Assembly (NCBI RefSeq): GCF_002777255.1
Contig: NZ_CP017634.1
Coordinates: 186,001-250,000 of the forward strand
Source: Candidatus Formimonas warabiya
Lineage (GTDB): Bacteria > Bacillota > Dehalobacteriia > Dehalobacteriales > Dehalobacteriaceae
Direction: 5' to 3'
DNA: 64,000 nucleotides
Positions 23,893 to 32,421 of the stretch are shown here, piece after piece; the stretch's first letter is position 1, and each line of letters opens with the position of its first letter. Position numbers and translations under genes: made by a program. The notes under the pieces are model-generated. The model was not told where the DNA came from. It saw only the letters and a program-made list of their open reading frames with translations, and did no database searches.

Positions 23893-24098
23893 CCAGTGGG
23901 CAAAGCAGAAGAGGCCGGGATTATGAGGAATAGCTGCTGCAGATTCAGGTCCTATTCGGTGCGTAGATCCCGGATTGAGCTGCCGGCGCCCCGCGTATAA
24001 TGGCCTGCTCAGCACTACCGCGGCAACCGTGCCCAAGATCGGGCAAGGTATCAATTGTTAGGCAGATTATTAGCATCGTTAAATAAATGAAACATCTT

Positions 24099-24713
24099 TC
24101 AGTTAACTTCCGTCCCTTCCTGTGTTTCAGGTGCCACGAGTTGATTGTTCTGCCACATCGGAGGAGTTAATATATATAAAACTTTTACTACTTTGTTGGT
24201 CAGATTGACAAAATTGTGTGGTACATCGCCGAAACCGTGATAACTATCACCTGGGTAGAGTACGTGCTCTTGCCCATCAAGGTAAAAAGTTAGCACACCC
24301 TCAAGCACATAGGTGATCTCCTCACCGCTATGCTTGAACTGGATGACGTCTTCCTCCTTTTGTCCTGGCAGCAATTCGACCAATATCGGATCCATTACAA
24401 ATTCCTTATTTCCGTTTGCTAGGTTGTAATAGATGTATTCTCCGTTAATACTACGGATTTTCCGGTTATAGCTGCGGCAGAATGTGTGACGGTTATCCAA
24501 TTCCTGTGTATCGGCACCAGTAAAAAAGTTGGAAATATTCTCATTTAGCGCATCTGCAATCTTCTTCAATGTCATCAGTGCAATTGTAGTACGACCGTTT
24601 TCCACCATGGATAGGAAGCCGACCGAAAGGTCAGTTTTTTCTGAGATATCCTTTAAAGTCAAGCCCTTCGCCGAACGAAGGGCTTTTATTTTTTGCCCAA
24701 TTTCTTTTTGCAT
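24099..24713 (-). CDS. XRE regulator with C-terminal cupin domain
   Basis: A 204-residue regulator. Residues about 8-62 form a Cro/C1-type HTH (LKDISEKTDLSVGFLSMVEN), and residues about 125-192 a cupin_2 barrel (IQFKHSGEEITYVLEGVLTF with the usual H and E metal ligands). This architecture regulates amino acid, amine and aromatic catabolism (PuuR-like). ATG at 24713 follows GGAGGAAC on the minus strand. It is divergent from the racemase and molybdenum hydroxylase genes, across a 450-base AT-rich region, and is the obvious candidate regulator of that cluster. Confidence 0.92.
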   Translation of the reverse strand: MQKEIGQKIKALRSAKGLTLKDISEKTDLSVGFLSMVENGRTTIALMTLKKIADALNENISNFFTGADTQELDNRHTFCRSYNRKIRSINGEYIYYNLANGNKEFVMDPILVELLPGQKEEDVIQFKHSGEEITYVLEGVLTFYLDGQEHVLYPGDSYHGFGDVPHNFVNLTNKVVKVLYILTPPMWQNNQLVAPETQEGTEVN

Positions 24714-25162
24714 GTACGGCAGTTCCTCCTGTTTTCCAGAGTATCAAACTGTTCAACATGAAATATTGTGCTTTTGCCCAATTATATCATCTAATCACCT
24801 GTTATGCTAGACTGATTTTTAAATAATACTAAAGTTTTCCTAAATAAAACTTAACTTTCAAGACATAAAAAAATAGAGTAAACCATAACAAATTGCGTAG
24901 GAAATGAAGTGAAAAAAGTAAACCTGTATAATTATATGCTTTGAACAAGAAGCCTAGGCGAATCAAGAAAAAATAGTGTTTAACTCGGATATTCAGGTTT
25001 TAAAAAATATTTGGATTAAAAAAATTAAGTATTGTAATAGGTATTCATTATATTTATCAGTATTGCATAACTTAAAAAGATATGATACATTTAAGACATA
25101 CTTAAAAAATAAACAAATTGTTACGGTTAATATAATTACTATTGAAAAAAAGAGAGGTAATT
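24714..25162. other. AT-rich divergent regulatory region
   Basis: About 450 bases between the XRE-cupin gene and the DapF-like gene. An inverted repeat AAGTTTT-N7-AAAACTT lies at 24832-24852, about 120 bases before the XRE start, and is a possible operator. A TATAAT occurs near 24929 without a clear -35. Open frames here are AT-rich chance frames. Confidence 0.5.
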
Positions 25163-25996
25163 ATGAAACTGCATTTTTTAAAAGTAAATCCCAGCGGAAA
25201 TACGACTGTGTTTGTGCTTGATCCCATACCCAGGGAGCAATATGCGAAGGTAGCTGGAAAGATTATGCAGCAGTGCTGCGTTGGAGCGGAGCAGGTCGGT
25301 TTTATCGGTGAGGCAACTATTCTTTATGCGGTGGGCCGTATGGATATGGCTGGTGGTGAATTTTGTGGTAATGCCTCACGCAGCTTTGCCGCATGGATGG
25401 CGTTAAAGGATGAAACTGGGCTAGATGTACATAATTTTAGGGAAGTTGAACGTAAGGTTATCATCGAGGTTTCCGGATACAAGGGCACGCTGGAGGCCTC
25501 TCTGGGTAATCTGGACGCTGACAATAAATGTATTGCCAGTGTTTCCATGCCTATCCCTAAACGGATTTTGCGTGGAACAGACAGGTATTTTGGTAGATAC
25601 AGTCTTGTGATCTTTGAAGGGATAAGCCATCTCATACTTTGGGGACGTGATCCCAAAGATGGGGATATCCAAGCAGCGCAGGCTTTTCTGGCAGCCCAAG
25701 GAGCAGACTTTTCCTCATTTGGCATTATGTATTACAGTTATGAAACGAATTTCATGCGTCCAGTCGTTTATATTAATGCGGCACAGACCTTGGTGTGGGA
25801 AAACAGTTGCGGTTCGGGATCCTGTGCGTTAGCCGCCTCTCTGGCCGATCAGCAGCAGGCTGGAATATCCGCCTTGACACTTCATCAGCCCGGAGGCGAT
25901 CTTACTGTTGATGTGGTCTGGGAACAGGGAATTAAAGATATTGTTTTGAGTGGTGTGGTAGAAATTACCGCCATCGGTATTGCGTATATCGACTAA
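25163..25996 (+). CDS. DapF-like cofactor-independent amino acid epimerase/racemase
   Basis: A 277-residue protein of the diaminopimelate-epimerase fold, with two catalytic cysteines in the expected places: Cys68 in GGEFCGNASRSFA and Cys216 in ENSCGSGSCALAA. The GGEFCGNASRS form is closer to the histidine-racemase (CntK) branch than to housekeeping DapF, which has a CGNG motif. It should invert an alpha-carbon by two-base chemistry in the cytoplasm. ATG 25163 is chosen for the GAGAGGT eight bases upstream; the frame opens further up at 25142. As first gene of the catabolic run, it probably interconverts L and D forms of an amino acid feeding the downstream enzymes. Confidence 0.8.
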   Translation: MKLHFLKVNPSGNTTVFVLDPIPREQYAKVAGKIMQQCCVGAEQVGFIGEATILYAVGRMDMAGGEFCGNASRSFAAWMALKDETGLDVHNFREVERKVIIEVSGYKGTLEASLGNLDADNKCIASVSMPIPKRILRGTDRYFGRYSLVIFEGISHLILWGRDPKDGDIQAAQAFLAAQGADFSSFGIMYYSYETNFMRPVVYINAAQTLVWENSCGSGSCALAASLADQQQAGISALTLHQPGGDLTVDVVWEQGIKDIVLSGVVEITAIGIAYID

Positions 25997-26075
25997 GTTT
26001 GATCTTTTCCCGGAGAAAGCAATTGAAAAATAAAACGATTGGTCATAAAATACAACTTTTTTGGAGGATTATACA

Positions 26076-26801
26076 ATGCATAATGCTATCGATCAAAGAC
26101 GCATCGGGCTGATTCTGCCTTCGGTGAATATTCGGATGGAACCAGAGTTTTACCGCTGTGCAGCGTTGAAGGATTTAAATTTTTATACCACCCGGGTGTT
26201 GTTGAATGACACTACTGAGGAAACATTAAAAGCTATGGAGCGGGACCTGGATCATGCGGCCAAAATGCTGGCTACCGTGTTTCCGGAGGCGGTTGTCTAT
26301 GCATGTACCAGCGGGAGCTTCATTTCAGGTTTGAATGGTAACTCGCATATTGTTCAGACGATCGAAGGACACTGCCATTGTCCGGTGGTGACTGCTTCCC
26401 AGGCCATGATTGATTCTATGAAGGAATTAGGTGTTAGTACAATCACTCTGGTAACCCCTTATACGGATGATATCAACGAAAAAGAAAAGGATTTCTTTGA
26501 GAACAACGGTATCAGGGTTTCAGCGCTGAAGGGTCTACAAATAGTGGAAGCCGAGACGTTACGCACACAGTCGGTAGAGGCCATTACTGATTTGGCGATG
26601 CATACTGATGTGTCTGAATCTGGTGCTGTTTTCATCAGCTGCACCAATGTTGAAGGTCTCTATATCGCGGATGGTTTGGAACAAAAGTTAGGTAAGCCCG
26701 TGGTATCTAGCAATATTGCCTGCCTATGGAGCCTTTTAAAGGTGCTTGGTTACTCGGGCGGGATTAAAGGCCACGGTGTACTGCTAAGGGAACATCTATA
26801 A
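26076..26801 (+). CDS. Maleate isomerase / arylmalonate decarboxylase-like enzyme
   Basis: A 241-residue member of the Asp/Glu racemase superfamily, nearest to maleate cis-trans isomerase and arylmalonate decarboxylase. The start RIGLILPSVNIRMEPEF is the family's N-terminal motif. Both cysteines are present, Cys77 (YACTSGS) and Cys189 (ISCTNVEG); arylmalonate decarboxylase lacks the first, so isomerase or racemase activity is more likely. ATG 26076 follows TGGAGG by nine bases. It ends in a terminator (26834-26885), so with the DapF-like gene it forms a two-gene unit ahead of the molybdenum hydroxylase operon. Nicotinate-type pathways use such an isomerase on maleate, one possible parallel. 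Confidence 0.8.
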   Translation: MHNAIDQRRIGLILPSVNIRMEPEFYRCAALKDLNFYTTRVLLNDTTEETLKAMERDLDHAAKMLATVFPEAVVYACTSGSFISGLNGNSHIVQTIEGHCHCPVVTASQAMIDSMKELGVSTITLVTPYTDDINEKEKDFFENNGIRVSALKGLQIVEAETLRTQSVEAITDLAMHTDVSESGAVFISCTNVEGLYIADGLEQKLGKPVVSSNIACLWSLLKVLGYSGGIKGHGVLLREHL

Positions 26802-26833
26802 TTAAACAACTTTTTTAAGGCTTGGTTGCAAAT

Positions 26834-26885
26834 AAGCACGGAACAAAATACGAACCTGCCCGGTTCGGCTGCTTCTTCCGTGCTT
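26834..26885 (+). terminator. Intrinsic terminator with inner hairpin
   Basis: AAGCACGGAA pairs with TTCCGTGCTT around a loop that itself folds (CGAACC/GGTTCG), followed by GTTATTTATTT. It closes the racemase/isomerase unit. Confidence 0.75.
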
Positions 26886-27092
26886 GTTATTTATTTCTCC
26901 ACAAGATATTTTGCATTCTGGAGGAGGGCAGCTTTGATTATTAATATTTATGAAAAAAATTTAATGATTACTAAAGTTGTTCGACGTTATAGTTTTATCT
27001 GGGAAATTAATATCAATAGTACATCTACAGATCTTACCGGTAAATAAATGGTTACTATTGTATAAATATAGCTGAAATTATGAATAATCATA

Positions 27093-27132
27093 TTGACATA
27101 TTACTGAAATTTAGCTATATTAAATTTAGCTA
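27093..27132 (+). promoter_or_regulatory. Promoter of the molybdenum hydroxylase operon, with direct repeats
   Basis: TTGACA (27093-27098), 17 bases, TATATT (27116-27121). The 11-mer AAATTTAGCTA occurs at 27107-27117 and again at 27122-27132, so one copy lies across the -10 and one just after it, 15 bp apart. This is a likely regulator site. The start of transcription near 27128 leaves a leader of about 480 bases before the first gene. Confidence 0.7.
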
Positions 27133-27607
27133 CATAGAACAAACACTTGACATTTCAAATCGGCACTTCACAACAGACATGTTAATTAAGGCAATCTTAC
27201 CATTGGTGATGTTAAGTTATTGTGAACGAACTTTCAGGATTGTAAGATTAAATTGATAGAACTGCATAAGAATTTCCATAAAGAGGATAAGTTATTAGTA
27301 ATAACAAAGCCCTATGGCTTTTACAAATTATAAGCCAATTATATTGTAACCACCATGCCTCCTAGGCATAATTAATAATGAAAATGGGTAAAAGTATTTT
27401 CTTGTTAATAAAAAAGAAAGAAGGTTGAGAACGTAAGGTAACAAAAAAATTTGGAAAGGAGGATATTTGGAGGATTAAGGCGGTGTTAAGACAACGAGGT
27501 AAAGGAAAAATCTGTTATAGATCCTTCTAATATCAGACTCGGTTGGTTGGGACTGTCCCAACCGGCTTAAACTAAGCTGGTTTTGAGCTTGGAGGTGTTT
27601 CTCATTC
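27133..27607 (+). promoter_or_regulatory. Long untranslated leader with exclusive hairpins
   Basis: No gene is seen in these 475 bases. Hairpins occur at AAAGCC-CTAT-GGCTTT (about 27305-27321) and ATGCCT-CCT-AGGCAT (27355-27369). Near the end, GGTTGGGA-CTG-TCCCAACC (27545-27563) and AACCGGCTT-N5-AAGCTGGTT (27560-27582) compete for the same bases 27560-27563, the second running into TTTTG. Such exclusive stems are typical of attenuators or riboswitch expression platforms. AAAGGAGG near 27456 has no useful frame behind it. Confidence 0.5.
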
Positions 27608-29875
27608 ATGAGTGTGATTGGTAAGAATATTACGCGTGTTGATGCGCTTGAAAAAGCCAATGGCACGGCAAGCTTTTGCGATGATATTTATTTCCGCAAC
27701 ATGGTTTACGGTAGGATGGTGCACAGTCCCCATGCCCATGCACGGATCATGAATATTGATACTTCTGCTGCACGGGCGCTGCCGGGCGTCCGTGCTGTAC
27801 TGACAGCCAAAGATATTCCGGATAACAGCAATCTTGGCGAAGAGCATGGGTGGATGCTTGCTGATAAAGAAGTATGCTATATCGGCGATCCTGTTGCTGT
27901 TGTAGCTGCGGATAGCGAGGCAATCGCGGCGGAAGCCGTTAAGCTGGTAAAGGTAGACTATGAGGTATTACCCGGTGTGTTTTATCTGGAGGATGCATTG
28001 AGGGAAGGAGCTCCTTTAGCCTGTCCGGACACAGACAGTAATCTCCTCATGGATCTTCATTCCGTGCGGGGTGATGTAGAGGATGATTTTGCCAAAGCCG
28101 ACTTGATTGTTTCCGAAACCTTTCACTTTCCCCATATTTTTCAAGGATATTTAGAACCTAATAGTGCGACTGCGACATTTATCAATGGTGAACTGACGGT
28201 TTACTGCGGTTCTCAAGCATGGCATCGTTTGAAAAAAGACATCGCCAAACGTTGTAATTTACCTTTGAATAAAGTGATCCTGCGCCCGATGACTATGGGT
28301 GGTGCTTTTGGTGGAAAGAGTGAACAGATCACACCGATCATCGCAGCTCTTTTGGCTATGGAAACCCATCGCCCCGCTAAATTCACGCGTACCCGGGAGG
28401 AAGAATTCTATGATTCCCATCCTTCAGTAGAAATGATTGTAAAAGTGACAATGGCGGTAGATAAGGAAGGTCATTTTCTTTCCCGCAAAACTGAATATTT
28501 GGGTGATGTGGGTGCTTACGGTGTAGCCGGTACCTGGGTATTAGGGGTGGCCAGCTATCGCGCTGATACGACATATAAATTTAATTCGGTGGAGGTATCC
28601 ACCAAGGGCGTTCGGCTCAATCGTACGCCTACTGCGGCATACCGGGGATATGGCAACCCTCAGGCGCACTTTGCCCTGGAGAGTATGATTGACATTTTGG
28701 CAGAAAAATTGGGTATGGATCCTACTGAACTACGCTTGAAGAATTATATCGAACCAAATTCGATCAGTATCCACGGTTATCATATCAGTAGCTGCGGCCT
28801 TCCGGAGTGTATGAACCGGGCCAAGGAACTCATTAACTGGGATAAGATGCGCGGCTCGAGCCATCGCTATGGTCATGGTGTCGGTTGTGCTTCTTTGGTT
28901 CATGCGGCAGGCAGCCGTGCGGGGGATCCAGAGTTTCCCGGTGACAGCGCCTTATTACAATGTGATATGGACGGCCAGCTGACCGTGTTTACCGGGGAAG
29001 CGGAATTTGGACAGGGTGCCAAGACAGTCATGGCCCAGGTTGTGGCAGAGGAATTCGGCGTAGATCCAAAATCAGTGCGGGTGATTATGGGCGATACCCA
29101 GCACACACCGTTTGCCACCGGTACCCATGGCAGCAAGTTGACGACTATTTTAGCCAACGCCCTTTTGGCAGCCTGTACTGAAGCGAAAAAAGAAATTCTG
29201 GATAGTATCATCTTAATCACCGGTAGTGGCAGACTCACTATCGAACAGGGCAAAATTTTGAACTACCGCGGCGATGTTCTAATGACATTGGAAGAGGCAT
29301 TGCACAAGGTTTGCCTGAAGCGCAGCGGTGCGCCTATTATTGCCATGGGTGAATACCGTCCCGCCGCAGTGATGCTTGATACAACCGGTTATGGCAATTT
29401 GGCACCGACCTACCCCTTTGGCGTGCAAGCGGCTGAGGTGGAGGTAGACGTAGAGACCGGCCGTATTCATGTGAAGAAGATTGTTTCTGTGCATGATAGT
29501 GGAACGGTGTTCAATCGGCAGATGGCAGAAGGAGAAGTTTACGGCGGGGTAACGCAGGCATTTGGCTTTACTACAATGGAACAATTGGCCATTAACAATC
29601 AGGGTTTGCTGCATGGTGGTACTTTTCTTGAATATAAGATGCCGACCATGCTAGACATACCGGAACTAGTAGCGGATTTTGTGGAGACCTGTGATCCCCA
29701 TGGACCTTACGGCGCAAAATCGCTTGGTGAACCACCGATTGTTTCTGTACTACCCGCTATTGCGAATGCCGTGTATCATGCCATCGGTCTTCGCTTGACA
29801 GATGCGCCTTTTACGCCGCAAAAGGTGCTGAAAGCAATAAAAGAACCGAAAGCAAAGGAAGGAAGAAGCAAATGA
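27608..29875 (+). CDS. Molybdenum hydroxylase large (Mo-cofactor) subunit, set 1
   Basis: A 755-residue xanthine-dehydrogenase-family large subunit. The N-terminal a/b hammerhead domain (about 1-125) begins IGKNITRVDALEKANGTASF; the Mo-cofactor domains follow with MGGAFGGKSE (about 233) and AYRGYGNPQAHFALE, and the catalytic Glu708 lies in SLGEPP. It hydroxylates (or in reverse dehydroxylates) an aromatic or heteroaromatic carbon with water as oxygen source. The partner subunits are at 31925 (2Fe-2S) and 32422 (FAD plus extra 4Fe-4S), and unusually etfB and etfA lie between. ATG 27608 follows TTGGAGGTG, and the stop overlaps the etfB start (ATGA). Substrate cannot be read from the sequence. 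Confidence 0.9.
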   Translation: MSVIGKNITRVDALEKANGTASFCDDIYFRNMVYGRMVHSPHAHARIMNIDTSAARALPGVRAVLTAKDIPDNSNLGEEHGWMLADKEVCYIGDPVAVVAADSEAIAAEAVKLVKVDYEVLPGVFYLEDALREGAPLACPDTDSNLLMDLHSVRGDVEDDFAKADLIVSETFHFPHIFQGYLEPNSATATFINGELTVYCGSQAWHRLKKDIAKRCNLPLNKVILRPMTMGGAFGGKSEQITPIIAALLAMETHRPAKFTRTREEEFYDSHPSVEMIVKVTMAVDKEGHFLSRKTEYLGDVGAYGVAGTWVLGVASYRADTTYKFNSVEVSTKGVRLNRTPTAAYRGYGNPQAHFALESMIDILAEKLGMDPTELRLKNYIEPNSISIHGYHISSCGLPECMNRAKELINWDKMRGSSHRYGHGVGCASLVHAAGSRAGDPEFPGDSALLQCDMDGQLTVFTGEAEFGQGAKTVMAQVVAEEFGVDPKSVRVIMGDTQHTPFATGTHGSKLTTILANALLAACTEAKKEILDSIILITGSGRLTIEQGKILNYRGDVLMTLEEALHKVCLKRSGAPIIAMGEYRPAAVMLDTTGYGNLAPTYPFGVQAAEVEVDVETGRIHVKKIVSVHDSGTVFNRQMAEGEVYGGVTQAFGFTTMEQLAINNQGLLHGGTFLEYKMPTMLDIPELVADFVETCDPHGPYGAKSLGEPPIVSVLPAIANAVYHAIGLRLTDAPFTPQKVLKAIKEPKAKEGRSK

Positions 29876-30651
29876 AAATTGTTGCTTGTATCAAACAAGT
29901 ACCGGACACTGTTGAAATAACTATTGATAAGGAAACCGGCGTTCTGGTTCGTGATAATGTTCCTGCCATCCTTAATCCCTTTGATGCCTATGCCATTGAA
30001 GAAGCTGTCTTGATCAAAGATAGTTGCGGCGGCGAAGTCACAGCAATTACCATGGGCCCGCCACAGGCTATCGCTGTGTTACATGACGCCTTTTCCGTGG
30101 GTGTTGACCATGCCGTGCATATATGTGACAGTGCTTTCCGTGGTTCCGACACCTTCGTTACAGCCAAAATCCTTGCTGCCGCCATAAAAAAGCTGGGCGG
30201 CGTGGATCTGATCCTTTGTGGCAAACAGGCCATCGATGGGGATACCGCCCAGGTTGGTCCGGAGATTGCCGAATTTCTTGATATCCCGCATGTAGCCTAT
30301 GTCAAAAAGATCCGTGAGGTCAGTGAGGATGCTATTTTATTAGAAAGAATGACCGAAACCGGGATCGAAGTTATCCAGGTGAAGCTGCCTGCAATGTTAA
30401 CGGTTTTAAAGGATATCAATACACCCAGATTGCCTTCTTTCAAGTTAAAACGTGCTGCAAAAGAGAAGGCAATTCCGGTTTGGGGGATCCAAGAACTTGG
30501 CCTATGTGAAGAAGAGGTTGGATTGCAAGGCTCTCCGACAACCGTGATGAAAACATTTACGCCCAAAGCCCGCGGCAATTGCCAGATGCTTTCCGGATTA
30601 GATGAAGATATAATTGACGCCCTGTTTTTACAGATCGACTCGGCGCTTTAA
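29872..30651 (+). CDS. etfB: Electron transfer flavoprotein beta subunit
   Basis: A 259-residue EtfB. The start MKIVACIKQVPDT, NPFDAYAIEEAV and the long motif GKQAIDGDTAQVGPEIAEF are present; the DGDTAQVGP form belongs to the clostridial, bifurcation-type group rather than to the mitochondrial group. It overlaps the molybdenum subunit stop by four bases and is followed 15 bases later by EtfA, so all are co-translated. The heterodimer carries FAD and shuttles electrons between a dehydrogenase, NAD(H) and ferredoxin. Its position inside the subunit genes of a molybdenum hydroxylase suggests that this enzyme is its partner. Bifurcation itself is inferred. Confidence 0.93.
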   Translation: MKIVACIKQVPDTVEITIDKETGVLVRDNVPAILNPFDAYAIEEAVLIKDSCGGEVTAITMGPPQAIAVLHDAFSVGVDHAVHICDSAFRGSDTFVTAKILAAAIKKLGGVDLILCGKQAIDGDTAQVGPEIAEFLDIPHVAYVKKIREVSEDAILLERMTETGIEVIQVKLPAMLTVLKDINTPRLPSFKLKRAAKEKAIPVWGIQELGLCEEEVGLQGSPTTVMKTFTPKARGNCQMLSGLDEDIIDALFLQIDSAL

Positions 30652-30666
30652 GAGGGGGAAAACTTC

Positions 30667-31881
30667 ATGCTTGGTATTCAGATATTAAGAGATAAATGCA
30701 TCGGTTGCGGTATATGCATGGATGCTTGCCTGCAAAATGCCATTGAACTGGATGATGAAAATACTGCCGTAATCGGTGCTGCCTGTAATATGTGCGGGTC
30801 CTGTGTTCCGGAGTGTCCCAGCGAAGCCATTCGGAAATCAGGCGCCGGTGCGGAAAACCTGGATTACCTTGATGTGTCTCATCTGGCCGGTTGCCGTGAT
30901 ATTTGGGTGATTACTGAGCTTCGTGATGGTCGTATCGCTTCCTGCACCATGGAGCTGCTGGGTGAAGCACACCGGTTGGTTAAAGGGACAGCCCACAGCG
31001 TGGCTGCTGTATTGCTTTGCAAGGAGGTTGGTTTATATCCTTCCGAGTTGATTGCCGCCGGTGCGGACAAAGTCTATACAATACAAAACAAAATGTTTAA
31101 ACAATTTAAGGATCAGCCTTATAAAGAAGCGATCTTGCGTCTGGTCAAAGAAGAAAAGCCGCTGGCGATACTCTTTTCTGCTACGGCTATGGGCCGTTCG
31201 CTGGCGCCACGTCTAGCTGCGGCACTTAAAACCGGTCTGAGTGCTGATTGTACTCAGTTAGAGCTGCGTGATAACGGCATCCTAATTCAGACCCGGCCTG
31301 CTTTTGGTGGTAACCTCTTCGCCAGCATTCTGTGTCCGTATACCTGGCCTCAGATGGCAACCGTACGCCCTAAGGTGATGAAGCCGCTAGAGCCGGACGC
31401 TAAACGTCAAGGTAAAGTTATTGAAAAAAACTATCATCTTGATGAGAATGCAGTAATGACGAATATCATCGATTATATAGCAGAGATCAGCGAAGCCTCA
31501 GTGGACGATGCTGAAATCGTGGTCGCCGCCGGTTATGGTGCGGCAACTGAGAAGGGGCTCGCCCTTGTCTCCGAGCTGGCCAAAGTCTTTGGCGGCGCCT
31601 TAGGCGTGTCTCGCAAGGTCGTTGACGCCGGCCTAATCTCCTATAAACATCAGATCGGCCAAACAGGTAAGACTATTAGTCCCAAGTTATATATCACCTG
31701 TGGTATTTCCGGAGCTATACAACACATCGTGGGTATGAGTTCGGCCAAGAAGATCGTGGCTATTGACCTAGACCCCAATGCTCCTATCTTTCATATGGCA
31801 GATGTTGGCATTGTAGCTGACCTCTATGAGTTTATCCCCAAACTAATTACTGCACAGAATGAACGTAAAAAACAAGTTTGA
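30667..31881 (+). CDS. etfA: Electron transfer flavoprotein alpha subunit with N-terminal ferredoxin domain
   Basis: A 404-residue EtfA preceded by a two-cluster ferredoxin domain. Cys11, 14, 17, 21 and Cys40, 43, 46, 50 form two classical 4Fe-4S sites (CIGCGICMDAC, CNMCGSCVPEC). The Etf core follows from about residue 65, with the FAD-binding region SRKVVDAGLISYKHQIGQTG and the C-terminal GISGAIQHIVGM ... DPNAPIF. Ferredoxin-EtfA fusions occur in anaerobes whose Etf passes electrons to or from ferredoxin. The ATG at 30667 follows AGAGGGGG. With EtfB it would connect the molybdenum hydroxylase, or the DAO flavoprotein, to the ferredoxin/NADH pool. Confidence 0.93.
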   Translation: MLGIQILRDKCIGCGICMDACLQNAIELDDENTAVIGAACNMCGSCVPECPSEAIRKSGAGAENLDYLDVSHLAGCRDIWVITELRDGRIASCTMELLGEAHRLVKGTAHSVAAVLLCKEVGLYPSELIAAGADKVYTIQNKMFKQFKDQPYKEAILRLVKEEKPLAILFSATAMGRSLAPRLAAALKTGLSADCTQLELRDNGILIQTRPAFGGNLFASILCPYTWPQMATVRPKVMKPLEPDAKRQGKVIEKNYHLDENAVMTNIIDYIAEISEASVDDAEIVVAAGYGAATEKGLALVSELAKVFGGALGVSRKVVDAGLISYKHQIGQTGKTISPKLYITCGISGAIQHIVGMSSAKKIVAIDLDPNAPIFHMADVGIVADLYEFIPKLITAQNERKKQV

Positions 31882-31924
31882 CCGGTTCTCGAATACACCG
31901 TAATTGAGAAATGAGGGTAAACGT

Positions 31925-32407
31925 ATGATAAATGATAAAAGAAAGCTTCTAAAAATAACCGTGAACGGCGAAGAACGTACGGATATGATTGACGGGGATA
32001 TGACGTTACTTGATTATCTGCGTGACTACCTCGGCTTGTTTGGTACCAAGCGATCGTGCAATTGTGGGGAATGTGGCTCCTGCACGGTTTTAATGGATGG
32101 GCGGGCTATTTATTCTTGTGTGACTTTGGCGTTGCAGGCGTACGGAAAAACTGTGCTTACCATTGAAGGCCTGGCCGCACCGGGTGAGGTACATCCCATC
32201 CAGGCCGCGTTTATCGAATCCGGTGCTGTGCATTGTGGCTTTTGCACACCTGGTTTTATCATGAGCACCAAAGCACTGTTGGATCGTAAACATTATCCCG
32301 GCGATGATGAGATCAAGGAAGCTTTGGCGGGTAATTTATGCCGTTGTACCGGCTATGTGCAGATTATCAATGCAGTTAAGCTGGCTTCTAAGAAGCTTTA
32401 TGGCTAA
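31925..32407 (+). CDS. Molybdenum hydroxylase 2Fe-2S subunit, set 1
   Basis: A 160-residue small subunit of the xanthine dehydrogenase family. The plant-type 2Fe-2S cluster is bound by CNCGECGSC plus a later cysteine (YSC), and the second, all-helical cluster by CGFCTPGF and CRCTGY. It passes electrons from the Mo site to FAD. ATG 31925 is preferred since GAGGG lies eight bases upstream; the TTG at 31904 has no ribosome site. It lies between etfA and the FAD subunit, 14 bases before the latter, in the same operon. Confidence 0.93.
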   Translation: MINDKRKLLKITVNGEERTDMIDGDMTLLDYLRDYLGLFGTKRSCNCGECGSCTVLMDGRAIYSCVTLALQAYGKTVLTIEGLAAPGEVHPIQAAFIESGAVHCGFCTPGFIMSTKALLDRKHYPGDDEIKEALAGNLCRCTGYVQIINAVKLASKKLYG

Positions 32408-32421
32408 GGGAGGAAAAGAAG

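Noticed and set aside
23866..24054. A 62-codon minus-strand frame upstream of the DUF2992 leader
   Set aside because: It runs through the promoter of the leader, has no ribosome site, and no recognisable family.
24976..25221. An 81-codon plus-strand frame overlapping the DapF-like start
   Set aside because: It is AT-rich, has no ribosome site and a Lys/Asn/Tyr/Ile composition typical of chance frames in a regulatory region.
27450..27500. A small ORF behind AAAGGAGG near 27456
   Set aside because: The frames behind it stop within a few codons; it may be a relic ribosome site or part of the leader fold.
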